From NCBI GenBank assembly GCA_018296165.2, contig JACKQL020000010.1:1178001-1242000 (forward strand): a stretch of 64,000 bases of DNA, in the 5' to 3' direction. Below, in pieces: positions 20,407 to 33,735 of this stretch. This stretch comes from Termitomyces sp. T153 (taxonomy: Eukaryota; Basidiomycota; Agaricomycetes; Agaricales; Lyophyllaceae). How positions within the stretch are numbered: the stretch's first letter is position 1; every line of letters starts with the position of its first letter. The notes under the pieces are model-generated. The model was not told the origin of the DNA. It made no database searches and saw only the letters and a list, made by a program, of their open reading frames with translations. A program made the translations under genes and the position numbers.

Positions 20407-22503
20407 TGTCAGGTTCTGCTAACTATGAGAGCTTAGCTTAACTGGGCAAGTCCTTACTAAGCAGACATGATGTCCTGCACTTATAACCTAATGCTCCAGG
20501 GATGGTTCAGACTTTAGATACTTGCAAGGAGAAGCTAGGGGGAGCAGTCTGAGCAAGTCCAGGATGGTCTGGAAAAGTCTAAGACCAAGTATATTAAGCA
20601 TTGGGCTTGGGCAGGCATCAGGTACAAGTTTGTAAGCAAATGTATGGGCTGTGGGACAAGTGGAGGCTTTGCAGGTGATAGGAGTGGAGCCAGAGTTTGA
20701 TGTGGGATCAATCAAGAGTGATGGGTTTCAGGGCCAAGTGTAGGGTGAGGTCTGAAATTATTGTAAGAATGTTTGAAGGGTTGTAGCATGTGTGTAGAGT
20801 TTGTAATGACATCAGAGTTGAAAGGAAGTTAGGAATGATAAGGAAACAGAGACAGACAAGACAAGATGGAGCTGAGAAAGAGATAGATTTGAGACTAAAA
20901 ATAGAAACAGAGACAAGACCAGGAAACATAACAGAAAGAGACATGAGACACAGGTAACCAAGTAAAGTAATATCAAGACTAAAGTAACAGAGGCTACTCT
21001 ATGCCTTATATACTAAATACTGGACCTCCTCTGGGAATTGAAGGTGCAATTGTGGGGCTTGTCAGAGCCATGCAGGGTGAACAGGTGTTGGCTCTGATTG
21101 GATGGTGGGCTGCAGTGATATTTGGATAGGAGTTGATGGGAACTGTCAGGTTCTGCTGATGATGGGGGCTCAGCTACACTGGCAAATCCTTACTAAGTGA
21201 ACATGATGTCCTGTGCTTATAACCTAGCGCTCTGGAGGGGATGTGGAGTGGGGAGACTTGCAAGGGGAAGCTAAGGGAAGCAGCTGAGCAAGTCTGGAGT
21301 AGTCTGGGGGAGTCTAAGACCAAGTATATTAACATTGGGCTTGGGTGGGCATTAGGAACAAGTTTGCAAGTGCATGAATAGATTGTAGGGTAGATGGAGG
21401 CTTCACTAGGGTCAGGGGCAGAGCTGGAGTTTGACAGGGATCAGTAAGACTTGATGGGTTTGAGGTCAAGCAAAGAGTGAGGTCTGCAGTTGTTGCAAGA
21501 ATGTTTGGAGTTTGTAGTGTGTGCACAGAGTTTGTACTGATGTCAGAGATAGAAAGAACTTAGGGAAACAAGGAAATAGAGACAATTGAGATAAGACAAG
21601 ATGAGACAGACAAAAGAGATAGATTCAAGACTAGAAATAGAGATAGAAATAGAGACAGAGAAAAACACAAGATACAGGAAACCAGTTAATGCAAGTAATA
21701 TCAAGACTAGAGTATGGGGAGCTACTCTATGACTTATATACTGACTACTGGATAGCTCTGGAGGACAGCAGGCATGGCGGCAGGACTCAATGAGGCTGCA
21801 CAGAGTTGATGGATGCTGGGTACAATCAAGGGGCAGGCTGCAATGATATTCTGATGGGATCAGCTGGGAATGTGGGCCATTCCAGGGTCATCATGGTGCT
21901 TTAGAGCAGGTTGGGGGACCAGGGTAGGGGGGTTGGAGGTGCATGATGGGGTTAGGAACAGTGGGGGAGGCTTCTAGGAACTTAGAGGAAGTGTCAATGA
22001 CTGCAGAGAAGGCATTTGAGTTGGCCAGGAGATCAATGGGGTTTGCCAGGGAAGCGTTGGAGTTACCTGGAGTGGGCACAGAGGGTTGGAGAAGTTGGGT
22101 GGGGCATTGGGAAGGACTCCAGGGAAACAAGGGGGCTGGGAGTGATGGCAGAGGTCTGGGGAGCAGGTCATGACAGGAACATAGTCTGCTCTATAGTCAT
22201 CAGAGAGTTCTGAAGTGGTAGTGTGGGTCATAGGAGCAAGCCAGTGATGTGTGCCTGGTCAGGAAAGGTGTTGGAGGGGCTCAGAGCTTCATGGGGGAGA
22301 GGAGAAACTGAGGAGGCCCACAGAGAATACACCAGGATTTGCCAGGAGGCTGTCAGGGTTTTTCAGATAGATGTCAGAGTTAGCTAGGACAGGCACTGTG
22401 GTCAAATGAAGGCTGGAGTGAGTTGGGGGGTTGTTGTGGAGAGCTCTGAGGAGGTGGAGTGGCTTGGGGGAGAGGTTCAGAGGTCTGGGAGTGGGTCATG
22501 ACA
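20407..22503 (-). mobile_element. Family A LTR (5' LTR of E3), interrupted by a nested LTR
   Basis: The inverted termini are TGTCAGG (20407) and GTCATGACA (22503). The LTR itself is about 1055 bp (20407-21143 plus 22181-22503), with another family A LTR inserted in it. Confidence 0.8.
21144..22175 (-). mobile_element. Family A solo LTR nested in the E3 LTR, TSD GGAAC
   Basis: Complete inverted termini TGTCAGG...GTCATGACA are bordered by GGAAC at 21139-21143 and 22176-22180, a perfect 5-bp target duplication. It is 1032 bp with TATA and AGTCTTGATATTA present. Confidence 0.85.
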
Positions 22504-22889
22504 CAGTAGTATGACAACTTTCAAGGTATTGTCCACAGTACAAAGAAAGAACTTCCTTCATAGCAGGAGGTCAACTATGAGATAAATTTCATAAATGAGG
22601 CCAAACACTACTCATACTTCATGCTAAAAAGCCCTAAGTCACTTCAGCAACAGTTGTGAGAGAAAATCAACCACTATGTGTGAGTAAATTGGTGGGAGCC
22701 ATGTGTGGCTAATCAGGCTGCACCATTGTTGTACATCTCCAAAAAAGATGGCTCCTTGTAGATGGCACTAGATGCACATCAATGCAATGATAATATGGTT
22801 AAGAATGTAACACCCTTACCCAATCAGAAGGTTATAAGAGGAGATGTAGTGCCCACACTTGTAAGGTCACTCACAGTTGCATAGAGCAG
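22504..22889 (+). pseudogene. Family C reverse transcriptase, N-terminal part (C1)
   Basis: A broken plus frame reads KELPS, EVNYEINFINEAKHYSYFM, SPKSLQQQL, WWEPCVANQAAPLLYISKKDGSL and LPNQKVIRGDVV. This is the same Gypsy lineage as C2 (42455-43080). It is cut by a solo LTR at 22890 and resumes after it. Confidence 0.7.
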
Positions 22890-24036
22890 TGTCAGATTCC
22901 ACTGACCATAGGGGCTCAGCTTAACTGGGCAAGTCCTTAGTGGATGCAATGTCCTGCACTGATAACCTAGTGCTTTGGAGAGGTCAGGACTTCAGATACT
23001 TGTGGGGATAAGCCAAGGGGAGTGGTCTGAGCAAGTCTGAAGTGGTCTGGGGAAGTCTAAGACAAGGTACAAGGAAGGGTCAGGCTAGGAAAAGCTCCAG
23101 GTACAAGTCTGGAGGCAAGTATTGATGATGTGGGCAAACAGAGGCCATGCAAGTGATGGAAGCAGGGCCAGAGTTTGATGGGGATCAATGGATGTCAATG
23201 GGTTTTAGAGCTGAGCAAATAGTGAGGTCTGGAGTTGGTTAAGAATATTTGGGAGGTTGTGATTGTAAGGGCAGAGTTTGTAATGGCATTAGAGTTGAAG
23301 GGGACTTAGACATGACAAAGAAAATATAGACAAGCAAGATGAGACTGAGTCAAGGCAAGATTGAGATAAGAATGAAAATAGATTGAAGCAGAGATACAAA
23401 AAGATAACAATACAATAATGGAGATAGAGACAAGACAAGACCAGGAGACTGAGATAAGACTGGAAGACTGAGAGAAGGGGAAACATAACAAGAGACACAA
23501 AACACAGAGAGACAAACAATCAGAACATGGTATGGTAGGTAATATCAAGACTAGAGTATGGGATGCTACTCTACAACTTATATACTAACTACTGGGACAG
23601 CTCTAGGGGTAGTGGGTCTGGCAGTGAGGCTTGTTGGGGCTGCATGGAGTCAATGGGTGTTGGTTGTGATCAGGGGGCAGGCCAGTGATATACTGATGGG
23701 GTTAGATGGGAACATGGGCCACCCTGGGGTCATTGTGATGCTCTAAATCTGGTTGGGTAAGTCAGGGTGACAGTCCAGTGATGCATGCCAGCATCAGGAA
23801 CAGTGGGGGAGGGTTCTAGGGGCTCAAGAGAGAAAGGGGAAGCATCAAGGCCTGCAGAGAATGCATTGGAGTTAGCCAGGAGGCTATTGGTGTTTGCCAA
23901 AGAAGCATTGAAGTTAGCCAGAGTGGGCACCATGGGTGAACAAAGGTTAGGAGAGTTCAAAGGGACATTGGGGGGAACTCCAGAGGAGCAAGGTGGCTGG
24001 GAACAAAGTTCAGGGTTCTGGGAACAGGTCATAACA
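22890..24036 (-). mobile_element. Family A solo LTR in C1, TSD AGCAG
   Basis: The termini are TGTCAGA (22890) and GTCATAACA (24036; TGACA decayed to TAACA). AGCAG flanks both sides (22885-22889, 24037-24041). It is 1147 bp and splits the C1 reverse transcriptase frame cleanly. Confidence 0.88.
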
Positions 24037-24041
24037 AGCAG

Positions 24042-25557
24042 GTGAGGATATATACATTGCATGTACCCAAAGCTGCATTTATGACTATCACTGGTACAAA
24101 TTTCAGCAATATCATGCAGATTGGCAACTGTAATGTGCCAGGAACTTTTCAATGACTAATGATGTTCATCCTTCATGATATCATTGGGAAGTGGATACAT
24201 GTGTTATCTTCATCTTCTTGAATTCAATTGAGGAGCATGAAGAGCACCTCAGAGTAGTCTTTGAAAGACTACACAAGAATAAGCTCTATCTCAAATGGAA
24301 GAAGTGTAAGCTGTATGCTAAGCACATTGAGTGCCTAGGCTATGTCATTGATTTGCAAGGTATACACCCTGATATGGACAAGTTGAATCAGATCCAGGAA
24401 TAGTGTACTCCTAGAACATTCAACAACATCTAGCAACCTGTTGGGTTGGTGAATTATATCAGGAATTTCTTGCCCAATATCTCTGCATATACAGGGCTAT
24501 TGATGGCTATGACACAAAACAGATTGCCGTTTCATTGGTGCCTCATTCACCAATGGTGCTTCAACATGATCAAGAAGATCTGTGCCAAAACACCTACCAT
24601 ATGGCTAATCAATCCTTGTCACAAGGATTCTATTTGGCTGATATGCAATGCCTCAAAGACAGGCAGGCATTGGTGCTATGTATGGCCAAGGACTCAGCTG
24701 GCAGAAATGTTGGCCAGCCAGATTTATGTCCAAAAAATTCACAATTGCACAGCAAAACTATACTGTGCACAAACTGGGAGACATTGGCTATCCTAGAAGC
24801 CCTTCTGAGATGGGAGGATAAGCTTCTAGAATACAAAATCCATATAATTACAGATTACAAAGCCCTTGAGTTCTTCAAAACTCAACAGAATCTGTCTCCA
24901 CACCAACAATGGTGAATGGACTATATGTTGAGATTTAATTTTGACATCACATATGTGAAAGGGGAGCTCAACAAGGTAGTTGACTGTCTAATCTGCTACT
25001 TTGAAAGTGACTCTTCTTGAAATGTGCACCACATCTACAACTATGTATGTGCAGCTGCACAAATCAACCCAGAGGGGGATTATTTTCCCCCAATACATCT
25101 GCAAGAAATGCAGGCTCAATTGGATCAGATTTCTGCTCCTCTGCAACAGACCAAGCTACAGAAGCTGGTGGGTCTGGGATCATTGTAAACTTTGTGATGC
25201 AGAAGCACAGATTCATTAATGACAGCATAGATGGATCAGTCCAAGCCCAACAAGGATCAGAGAGTTCTGAGGGCAAGGGGCCCAGGTACCATGACCACAG
25301 GATCAGTATGACAGAGAGTTTCTCTGTTGGATCCAAGCCTTGTACAGCAAAGACAAGCTGTTTGCTGAAATTATGAGTTGGCTGAAGAACAAACTTATTT
25401 GGACTACCAATCTCATGGGCCATGAGGTACTGTGTATACTTCCTGAACAGGAGATGGTAACCAAACTTCTTGACCAAGCACACTACATAGTTGGGTATTT
25501 TGGTGCCCAGAGAACAATAGAATATATCTGTTGTTGGTACTGGTGGCCAACTGTGGT
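24042..25557 (+). pseudogene. Family C RT C-terminus, RNase H and integrase start (C1)
   Basis: After the solo LTR the RT resumes: FSNIMQIGNCNVPGTFQ, HEEHLRVVFERLHKNKLYLK, KCKLYAKHIECLGYVID, VNYIRNFLPNIS. The RNase H region at about 24540-25000 (WLICNASKTG, LEALLRWEDKLLEYKIHIIT) ends with FDITYVKGELNKVVD. The integrase zinc-binding start is at about 25440-25557 (QAHYIVGYFGAQRTIEYICC, then WYWWPTVV). It is truncated at 25557 by a family A LTR, and stops are frequent. Confidence 0.75.
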
Positions 25558-26095
25558 TGTCATGACCCATCTGTGGACCTCCAGACCAACCTCTCTTCAA
25601 GCAACCCCAACTATCCAAGAGTACTTGCCAACACCTCCTCACCTGCCTCAACCTTTGTCCACCCCAGGTGCCTGCCCCAGCAAACTCTGATGCTTTCCTG
25701 GCAAACTCCAACAGCCCTCTAATGGGCCCCATCACCCTCCCTACCTCCACCAAGCTCTCAGATATCCCTGCTGCTTCTCCTGACTCCTGGCACATGTTAC
25801 AGACCCACACCAGTGTGTCACCATGGCCTGCCTGATCAGACCCAACACCTGTTTAACCCACATGGCCCAAATTAGCCCCACTATCAGACCCATGATCCCC
25901 AGAGGAGACCCAGTAGTGAGTATTTAAGTTGTAGAGTAATATCTGCTATGTTAGTCTTGATATTACTTACAAGTGTGTCCTGTTTCATCTCATTTCCCAG
26001 TTTCCATCTCTAGTGTATGTCTTGTTTTTTTGTTCTCATCTTGTATCATTCTCAATTTCATTTTGTTCTTATCTCTACCTTGTCTTGACTCTGTC
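25558..26095 (+). mobile_element. Family A LTR, 5' half
   Basis: It starts TGTCATGACC inside the C1 integrase. AGTCTTGATATTA is at about 25953. It stops in the pyrimidine tract where a minus-oriented LTR begins, so the two LTRs meet head to tail in opposite orientation. Confidence 0.75.
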
Positions 26096-27026
26096 TGTCA
26101 GGTTCTGCTGACTATGGAGGCTCAGCTTAACTGAGTGAGTCCTTACTAGGCAGACATAATGTCCTGCACTTATAACCTAGTGCTCCAGGGAGGTTTGAAT
26201 GTCAGATACTTGTGAGGGCAAGGTAGGGAGAGTGGTCCAAGCAAGTCCTGAATGGTCCAGGGAAGTCTAAGACAAGGTATAAATAAGGGTTGGGCTTGGG
26301 GGATGTCCAAGAACAAGTCTGGGGGCAAGTATTGGGTGTGCATAGAGGTCACATGAGTGATGGGAGCAGGACCAGAGATTAATGAAGGATCAATTAGTGT
26401 TGATGGTTTCTGGAGCCAAGTGTAGGGCAAGGTCCAGAATTAGTTATGAATGGAGATTGTAATGGAGTTGAAGTTGAAAGGAATTCAGGCACATGTGAAA
26501 GGAGATAGAGCAGACAAGGCAAGATGGAGTCAAGACAAGACAGAGACAAGAACAAAATAGATTGAGAGAAATATGAGGTAGGAGACAGAAATAGAGACAA
26601 AGCTGGGAAATGTAATAGAAACAGATGCAACAGAGAAGTATTAGCAATATCAAGACTACTGTAGTAGATATTACATACTAACTACTGAGACTCCTCCAAG
26701 AGTCATGGGTCTGGTGGTAGGGCTCATTGGAGCTGTGTAGGGTTGACAGGTGTTGGTTCTGATCAGCTGGCAGGCTGTGGTGTCAGGGGTAGTGTTAGGG
26801 ATACCTGGGGGCTTGGTGTAGAATGGGGAAGTGACAGTGCCTGTAGAGGAGATGTCAGAGTTGTCCAAGGGAGTGTCAAAGTTAGCCAAGGAAGCATCAG
26901 AGTTTGCTATAGTGAGTGCTAGGGTTGGGCAAAGGTTGGAGTAGGTTGAGGGAGCATTGGCAGGTGCTGTGGAAATATGGGAGTTGCTTGGAGAGAGGCC
27001 AGGAGGTCCAGGGATGGGTTGTGGCA
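26096..27026 (-). mobile_element. Family A LTR (3' LTR of E6)
   Basis: Plus text begins TGTCAGG and ends GTGGCA (TGCCACAACC on minus). On its right it joins the internal 3' end of an element (27027 on) at the same place where E11 joins its 3' LTR (50180/50181). The TATA box has decayed (TATGTAA) but the minus AGTCTTGATATTG is kept. It is 931 bp. Confidence 0.75.
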
Positions 27027-27560
27027 TCCCCCCCTCTTCAACATTGAGACCCTCAAGGCACAAGGTACAAGTCATGAATTGGTAGGAGTGTGGGAATTGA
27101 AGTTGGAGCAATATTGATCAATCCAGTGGGTGGCAGTGGCAGCATGGGGAACAATATCAAAGCAAGATTGTTGTTCATCAAGAAGCTCTTCTTAAAAAAT
27201 TAAAAAGGGTCAGGATGTACTCTGGTGCCAATTTTCTCTCCATGTCTTCTTCAGGGTCATTGTCCTTGTCATTGATGTCCCCTGGTCCCCCTCCACTCTA
27301 AGGCCACCTTATGGGCAAGCCACTTCCCCTGCCTCCTCCCAGCCTCCACCATGGCTTGAGGTACTCCTACATCTGGCACTCCACACTGCCCCTCCATTTT
27401 CTGTCCTGCCTGCATCTCCATCTGCCCCAACTGTTCCTGCAGTTGCTGTACCTCTAACAACTATTTTGTGGTTGCCCACATGGGAGCATTTTGGTCCCAT
27501 CACAACATGTCCCTCTCTATCTGCATGATGGCTTGATCCCTCTGCACTGCATCCCACTCC
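27027..27560 (-). pseudogene. E6 internal 3' end
   Basis: On minus the end reads LEGLNVEEGGM just before the LTR, preceded by PFxFLRRASxx-type residues. It aligns with E11 (49990-50180, LKGLDAEGGVMS). Further right is a Gln/Glu-rich, probably coiled-coil segment (LEVQQLQEQLGQMEMQAGQK). I do not recognise a domain. The right end is truncated where the plus-strand RT of E7 starts. Confidence 0.45.
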
Positions 27561-27649
27561 TCACCCACTCTCTAGAGGCTCATCCTCTTGCATTGCCAAT
27601 AACCTCATCAAACCCTCTACTTTCTGATGCAGAAGTTGCTTGGCAATGG

Positions 27650-28870
27650 GAGGTGCAGGCTTGGGGATGTTTACAGGCTGCCCCATCAAAATCCCAAGCC
27701 AAGGGAGTACACACAGGCCCTCAAAGGCTACCTTTACAACATGCCTAGCAAAGATTTCATATACACCTTGATCTCTGCTGCCAGAGCTCTGGTCCTGTTT
27801 TCCAAGAAAAAGGATGGCTCTCTCTAATTCTGTGTTGACTACTGGGGACTCAACAAAGTCACCAAAAAGAACTGGTATCCTCTCCCCCTGATTGGTGACC
27901 TGGTTGACTGCCTCCATAGTGCCATGATCTACACCAAAATAAACCTCCACTCTGGCTACAACAATGTCCAGATTGCTCTGGAGCATGAATGAAAGACTGC
28001 CTTCTGCACCCACTATGGCCTCTTTGAATACCTATTGATGCCCTTTGGAATAACCAACTCCTCTGCCACCTTCTAGTATTTCATGAACAAGATTTTCCAT
28101 AACATGAACAATGTTTTCATTATTGTGTACTTGAATGACATCTTGATCTACTCAAACTCCCTGGAAATGACTCCAGGAGTACCACCTTCATGCCAAATCC
28201 AAAAAATGCTCCTTCCACACCATGGAGATTAAATAGCTTGGAGTTATTTGTCACCCCAGACAGAGTATGCATGGACCTGGCCAAGGTTGAGGCCATTCTT
28301 AATTGGCCCCCACCCCAGAACATCAAGGAGGTACAGTCTTTCCTGGGTTTTATTGCTGGTTCATTGACAACTACTCTAAAATCACAAAACCCCTCAACTA
28401 ACTCACCTGGAAGGATACCCCCTGAGACTGGGATAGCAAGTGCAAAAGCATCTTCATCCTCCTCAAAAAGGCCTTCACCTCCACCCCAATCCTCTGCCAC
28501 TTTGACCCCACTCTGCCTATCATACTGAAATGTGATGCCTCTGACTATGCCATTGCTAGAATACTATCTCAGATGGACCCCAGCAGTAAGGACCTCCACC
28601 CCATTGCCTTTTACACCTGCTTGATGATTCCTGTGGAGCTCAACTACAATATTTATAACAAGGAACTGCTGATGCACATTCATCTTGGCCACTATATTTT
28701 TCCACTGACTATCTAGAGCAAATATCTAATGTGCTATATGCCTCATTGACAAGTTTGATAACCACTCAGGTTGCCACCCTTTCTTCACACACAGACAACA
28801 AGCCTCTTACTTTGCATCAACATAGCATATGTCTGCAATTTGCCTAGTGGGATGCATCTGGGGACAACTG
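27650..28870 (+). pseudogene. E7 reverse transcriptase and RNase H
   Basis: This is a plus-strand Ty3-type RT close to E3: [91 protein letters not shown] (again YLND instead of YxDD). RNase H traces follow (DPTLPIILKCDASDYAIA-type residues near 28505-28560, then TPVELNYNIY-type). Many stops break it. Both ends are missing and no LTR is attached. Confidence 0.75.
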
Positions 28871-30010
28871 GCAGCACACAATGAAAACCTTTAATTACTT
28901 GCCTGCTTTTGCCTTTTCTTATTTTGGTTTTTGCCCTTTTTTATTTGACCTATTACAATATACTTCTTTGGCAAGTAGTGGCAAGCTTTCCCCACAGGGG
29001 TTTTGATGCTACTCCACTTGCACCTTGTATAGCTACTCATTCTCTATACTTCATCTCTTATTACTAGGTCTACCAAGGCTTTATCTCTGAATTTTCCATA
29101 GCTATATATAGCAGAGGTAGATAACTGAAATTGTAACATTGTAACAAGGTGTAACAGTTGGTTACAAGTGAGCCTCAGTCCCCAGTCCCAAGTATGTATG
29201 ACCCAATTCTATAGTAGAAAAGGTGACTACATACAGTGGTAAGGATAAGGCCTAGGGGTGGTGACTGTGCTACTAAGTCCAAAATAGGCCAGAGGGCCCA
29301 GTCTGTTACACAAGGTTAGATAGAATGTATTAGTTATATGCCTGCCAATGTGACATGATGTGACATGAGGATCAGCATTTCACAATGCCAAGTTCCAGTA
29401 TCAAGCTCATTAAAACATTGTGTACCAGTTGAACCTCTTCTAAACAATGGCCACTCTATGAAAGCCAAAACATATTAGTTTTAGGGGGCTATTGGTTATG
29501 AGGAGGTCATTGTATGCTCTCCAGAAGCTTATTTACAGCTAAATATAGTGTTATGATGGTACTCACAATGAGTATCATGAAAAGAAGTATAAAATAGTAA
29601 AGAACCTTTTCAGTATACCTGATGCCAAAAGCTGTTGGCAGAGAGGGAACTTACCAAATAATACTACTACCAATGATACTGAAAAAGCAAAGAGAAAGCC
29701 CTCATAAAGTGAATGTCAAGGCAAAGAAAGAGTTCAGGGTGCAACCTCAGTGAAAACTGACTCTAGGCAGATCTGAAGAAATTGGAAGATTTCTTTTTCC
29801 ATTCTTTGTCCACTGTATGCAAAGTGCAACATATAGGACAACTGACCCTGAGCCCACCACCACACCCATCCAGAGCCAGTTGTCCCCATTGACATAACTG
29901 TCTTATGAGCAGTTTCCTGTTGATTCTAAATTGCTGAAATCATTCTGGTCTTCCTCATTGTCCTCTACTGAACTCTTTGCATTGCCTTGCCATTGTGCAC
30001 ATTGCACCAA
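28871..30010. other. No recognisable gene
   Basis: An AT-richer, CpG-poor stretch between E7 and family D. It may contain the 5' LTR and leader of family D but I could not find LTR ends. GTAACA-rich text near 29130-29170 is noted without interpretation. Confidence 0.4.
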
Positions 30011-30011
30011 C

Positions 30012-30800
30012 ATGTCTTCCAGCAGTGATGCTGTAGTTGAGATCTCTTCTAGGGTGAAAGTGCCTACATCAAGACCTGGTATTCTCTAGCCAAAACAGTC
30101 TTCAAGTTTGCTCACACAGGGTGTTCTGTTCAAAGAAGATCTCTGTGGAAGAGCAGGTGAAGATGGTCTCTGCCTGTTTCCATGACACTAGAATGACTCA
30201 TTACATCAATAACAACCTGGCCATACTGTCAAAGCTATCCATCATCGAATGCATTGCTGAGATTGCTAAACACTATCTTTGTGAAGAATGGAAAAACTAT
30301 ATATTGTAAGATATTCTCAACTTGAAGCAGGGAGACAGTGCCCTATAGGATTTCTATCAAGAGATGATTACTATGAACCTGATGCTCAAGGAATCGCCTG
30401 AGTTCCTAGATGATTGGAGGATCTGTGATCGGATCAAAGCTGGTATTAACAGTGACCTTGACAGGCACATGAATGAGGAAGGAATTTATAAGGAAACTAA
30501 CTTGAGGCATCTTGTAGAGAGTTGGACTCACTCAGTCATAAAGAATGTAGCAAATGGAAGCAAATTTGGGAGGAGACTGAGGTGTTGGTCTGGAAGAGGC
30601 AAGCACTATTATCCTCCTAGAGCAGTAATGTCTCAATGAAGAAGTCATTGCATCTAATACCACATCCAAAGATGGGCAGGCCAAACCCACCCCACACTTG
30701 ACAGACATTGAGAGGGAGTATCTTTCAGCAATGAAGGGTTGTTTTTGCTGTCATGTTGCAGATGTGGATCATTCCTCAAAGGATTGTCTGGAAGATGGTG
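30012..30800 (+). pseudogene. Family D Gag
   Basis: ATG 30012 starts MSSSSDAVVEISSRVKVPT. The frame then reads KKISVEEQVKMVSACFHDTR, MTHYINNNLAILSKLS, EIAKHYLCEEWKNYIL, LKQGDSAL, ICDRIKAGINSDLDRHMNEE. This is the pattern of basidiomycete Gypsy Gags (FSKK...W...LSSKQG). A zinc knuckle near 30735-30790 reads CFCCHVADVDHSSKDC. Stops interrupt it at 30307 and elsewhere. No capsid function remains likely. Confidence 0.65.
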
Positions 30801-30853
30801 CCTTGCATAACCAGCTGCAGATTCCTTTGGGATGAAAGCCACCTACACTGCTA

Positions 30854-31890
30854 GTGATGACACAGAAACTTGCTCCTAGTAAGTTGAATGCTGTGGTCAC
30901 TACCATTGAGGAGTTGGATGAATGCTCAGTTGTGGCTGTGATTAGTGGCAGAGGAAAGTGTATTTACAATGAAGATGTGAGCTATAGCTCAGACCCTGCT
31001 GCACCTGCTGTGAGTGATTATTGTTTTCATCATTTCAACTTTAAATGTACAGTAGACAGCACCAATGTTGATGCACTGATTGACACTGGAGCTCATTTGA
31101 CTTTAATCTCTGCAGAATTGATAAAGCTTGGACTGTATATGTTTAACTTGAAAGATCCTGAATGTTTTTCTGTTGCCCTTGCTAAGTCAAATTAGCCTTG
31201 GACTGTAACCCTGTTGTCAAAGGATGTGAAGTTACCTGTGTGTTCTCTGGATGGTCAATGGACATTCTGCTCTGTTTTACTGTAGTCACATCTGAACTGT
31301 GTTCCTCTGCAATCATATGTTCACCATGGTTGAAGCAGAATAGCATTCTGATTGATAGCAAAAGCAACTCTTACATTCAGGAGAAGAGCAGTCATATTTT
31401 ACTTGAATCTGCCCCCATGGCACCCCCACCACTGCTGCATCCCCATCCAAAGGAGTTCATGGTGCAGGCATGGGTGAACTGCAAGGCAATACTGGAGGAA
31501 CTCAAATTTGCTTGTGCACAGAGGCTTGAGTGCATGCAATGTACATACCTTTTTGAGCATGTGGTGCCTGTTGACTGCATGGCTGCTGTGAAGACTCAAA
31601 TTTTCCAACTTGCTGCAATAGAGGAGTTGCTGAAGCACAACAAACATCTTAACAAAGAGTTCAATGACATTTTTGAACATATGCCTCATACTGATTTGTT
31701 GCCTCTGGATGTGTATGCCAAAATCACTTGAAGCTGGATGCTAAGGATGCCCATAACAAGATCACCTCTAGGACTTATCAATGTCCACACAAGTTCTGCA
31801 AGGCATTCCAGACTCCTATTCAACAGCACCTTGATGTGGGACATATATGACTGTAGTTCCAGTGCTAGCTGTGAGTGAGGACTCACACTG
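30854..31890 (+). pseudogene. Family D protease and start of reverse transcriptase
   Basis: Retropepsin region: STNVDALIDTGAHLTLISAE (catalytic DTGA intact), SGWSMDILLCFTVV, SAIICSPWLKQNSILID. A long open frame (31198-31731) continues to the RT entry LKHNKHLNKEFNDIFEHMPH and LPLDVYAKIT, typical of this lineage. Then (frame shifted) it reads ITSRTYQCPHKFCKAFQTPI and QQHLDVG. It ends near 31890. The catalytic RT core is missing. Confidence 0.7.
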
Positions 31891-33735
31891 TTTGAACTTG
31901 ATCAAACATGCATTTGGCTAGACATAGTCCTTCTCTCATTACTTTCATAAGAGAGAATTGAGGAGGACCTACTGGTTATCACTCATTAACTTCATCACTC
32001 AGCCCACACACCAAGAGCTCTTTTCATGCCACTGTAGCATATTTAATTACCTATAGAGAAGTGTAACTGCATTGAACATGGAAACTGCAAATTATCATGA
32101 TATCAGTATTAAAATCATTCATTTGTACAAGCTAGTATAGGGCACTGCTGCACATGGCATATCCAAGAATCTAGGGTGTTGGTAGTGACACATTATATCT
32201 GTGCATAATAAATTCATCAACTTTTGTTTGATGTCATAAGCTGCTCTTTGTACAAGAGAGTTATTTATATGTGACTTCATGTCATTAGTGAAATCAATGT
32301 AAATTAAGAGTGTAGCCTCACAATGGCTGAGTATTACAGTCCCCTATAAAGAAAATGGAATGACCATAAGAACATATAAACCAGAACAACCATTGGATGA
32401 GTTATATGTCCTGCATTGTAGCATTATTGCTGCCTTTGACATAGTAGATGAACAGATTTTTGGCCATGTGTTCATTTTAAGTTTACTGAGAATCCAACAG
32501 ATCTACAACCCAGTCCATTCCACAAAGCTTTGGGGAATGCCATTGGACACCAAGGAGTGGTGATGCATGCAGGATGTGAAGAGAGATGTGAAATTTGAAA
32601 TATGAATTTTGACAGTATTCAGAAGGTAGGCTATTGCATAATGTCTGTACATAATATCATAATTGTTGATGGGAGATAAGTCTTGATAAGGAATTCACAT
32701 TTGAGCTCTCTCTCTTGGCTCACATTGAGATAATTGTGCATCCTGAGTGGATGTGAATTGTTAGTCTTGATATATGCTAAGACTTCAAGTTCCATGTGAG
32801 ATGAATGTCAGTCTAGGGTTCTCAGACTGATAAACAGGATCAACATTCTTGACTCTGACATCAAGTGATGCTTCATGTCATGGGATAGACTATGATGGAA
32901 GTTGAACATTATGTGGTACATGTTGCAAACATGATAGGAATATGCATATGTACACCTTAACATGATTCATTGAGGCAAAGATAACTTGAGTGAAGCAATG
33001 GGTCTGCACAACTGAGTGTGAACAGGTGAATGCTCCATTTGGCAGCTCTTATCCTACAGAACATTACTTTGTTCACTATTGATAAGCTGATTGTGGTTAA
33101 CAGAACTTACACAGTATGATATCATGTTGCATCTGATACACCATCAATTACCTGCAGTAGACAAACTGGTTTGAGACAAGACAAGAGTTACATAGAAATT
33201 GTGTCATTACATAAACGGAGGAAATTCCCTTGGATGATTTGATTATGAAAGGGGATGGGTTCATGATTACCTCAACCAGAGCAAAAGACCATTGATTGAA
33301 AAAGTCAATGCTGTGATAATTGCATAAACTATAGGATACTCACCCCATGATATTCAGACCAAGCTATTACATTATTCATACACCACAATAATGGCTCTAT
33401 CAACAGTTGACAAAATCAATTATGGGACAGGGAATTGAAGTTGATAAGAAAGAGAAACATGATGTTTGTCAACAAGTAAAAAGGAGAAATCATCCATAAA
33501 TATGGAAGAAAAGGTTGTTATGGATGTGAGCTGTATTAGTTTGATAGTACTAATTATGACCCACATTGAATCCCTTCTGAACCAATGAGAGGAAGTGAGT
33601 GAGTGGAGAGCACAATGGACAAACATATACAAATGGTTGTATGTTGGACACTTATTCAGATGTAAAACAAGCAAAGAACAAGATAAGATAATAAGATAAA
33701 ATAAAGGATAAGGAACAAACAGATACAAGTAGTTG
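31891..33735. other. No recognisable gene
   Basis: AT-rich, CpG-poor sequence with short frames only. The right edge is sharp: CpGs reappear at about 33736 (ACGGATCCGCGTCG), which marks the border of the gene island. Confidence 0.45.

Noticed and set aside
27561..28013. 150-codon open frame on minus
   Set aside because: It is the complement of the E7 reverse transcriptase, whose motifs ([26 protein letters not shown]) lie on plus.
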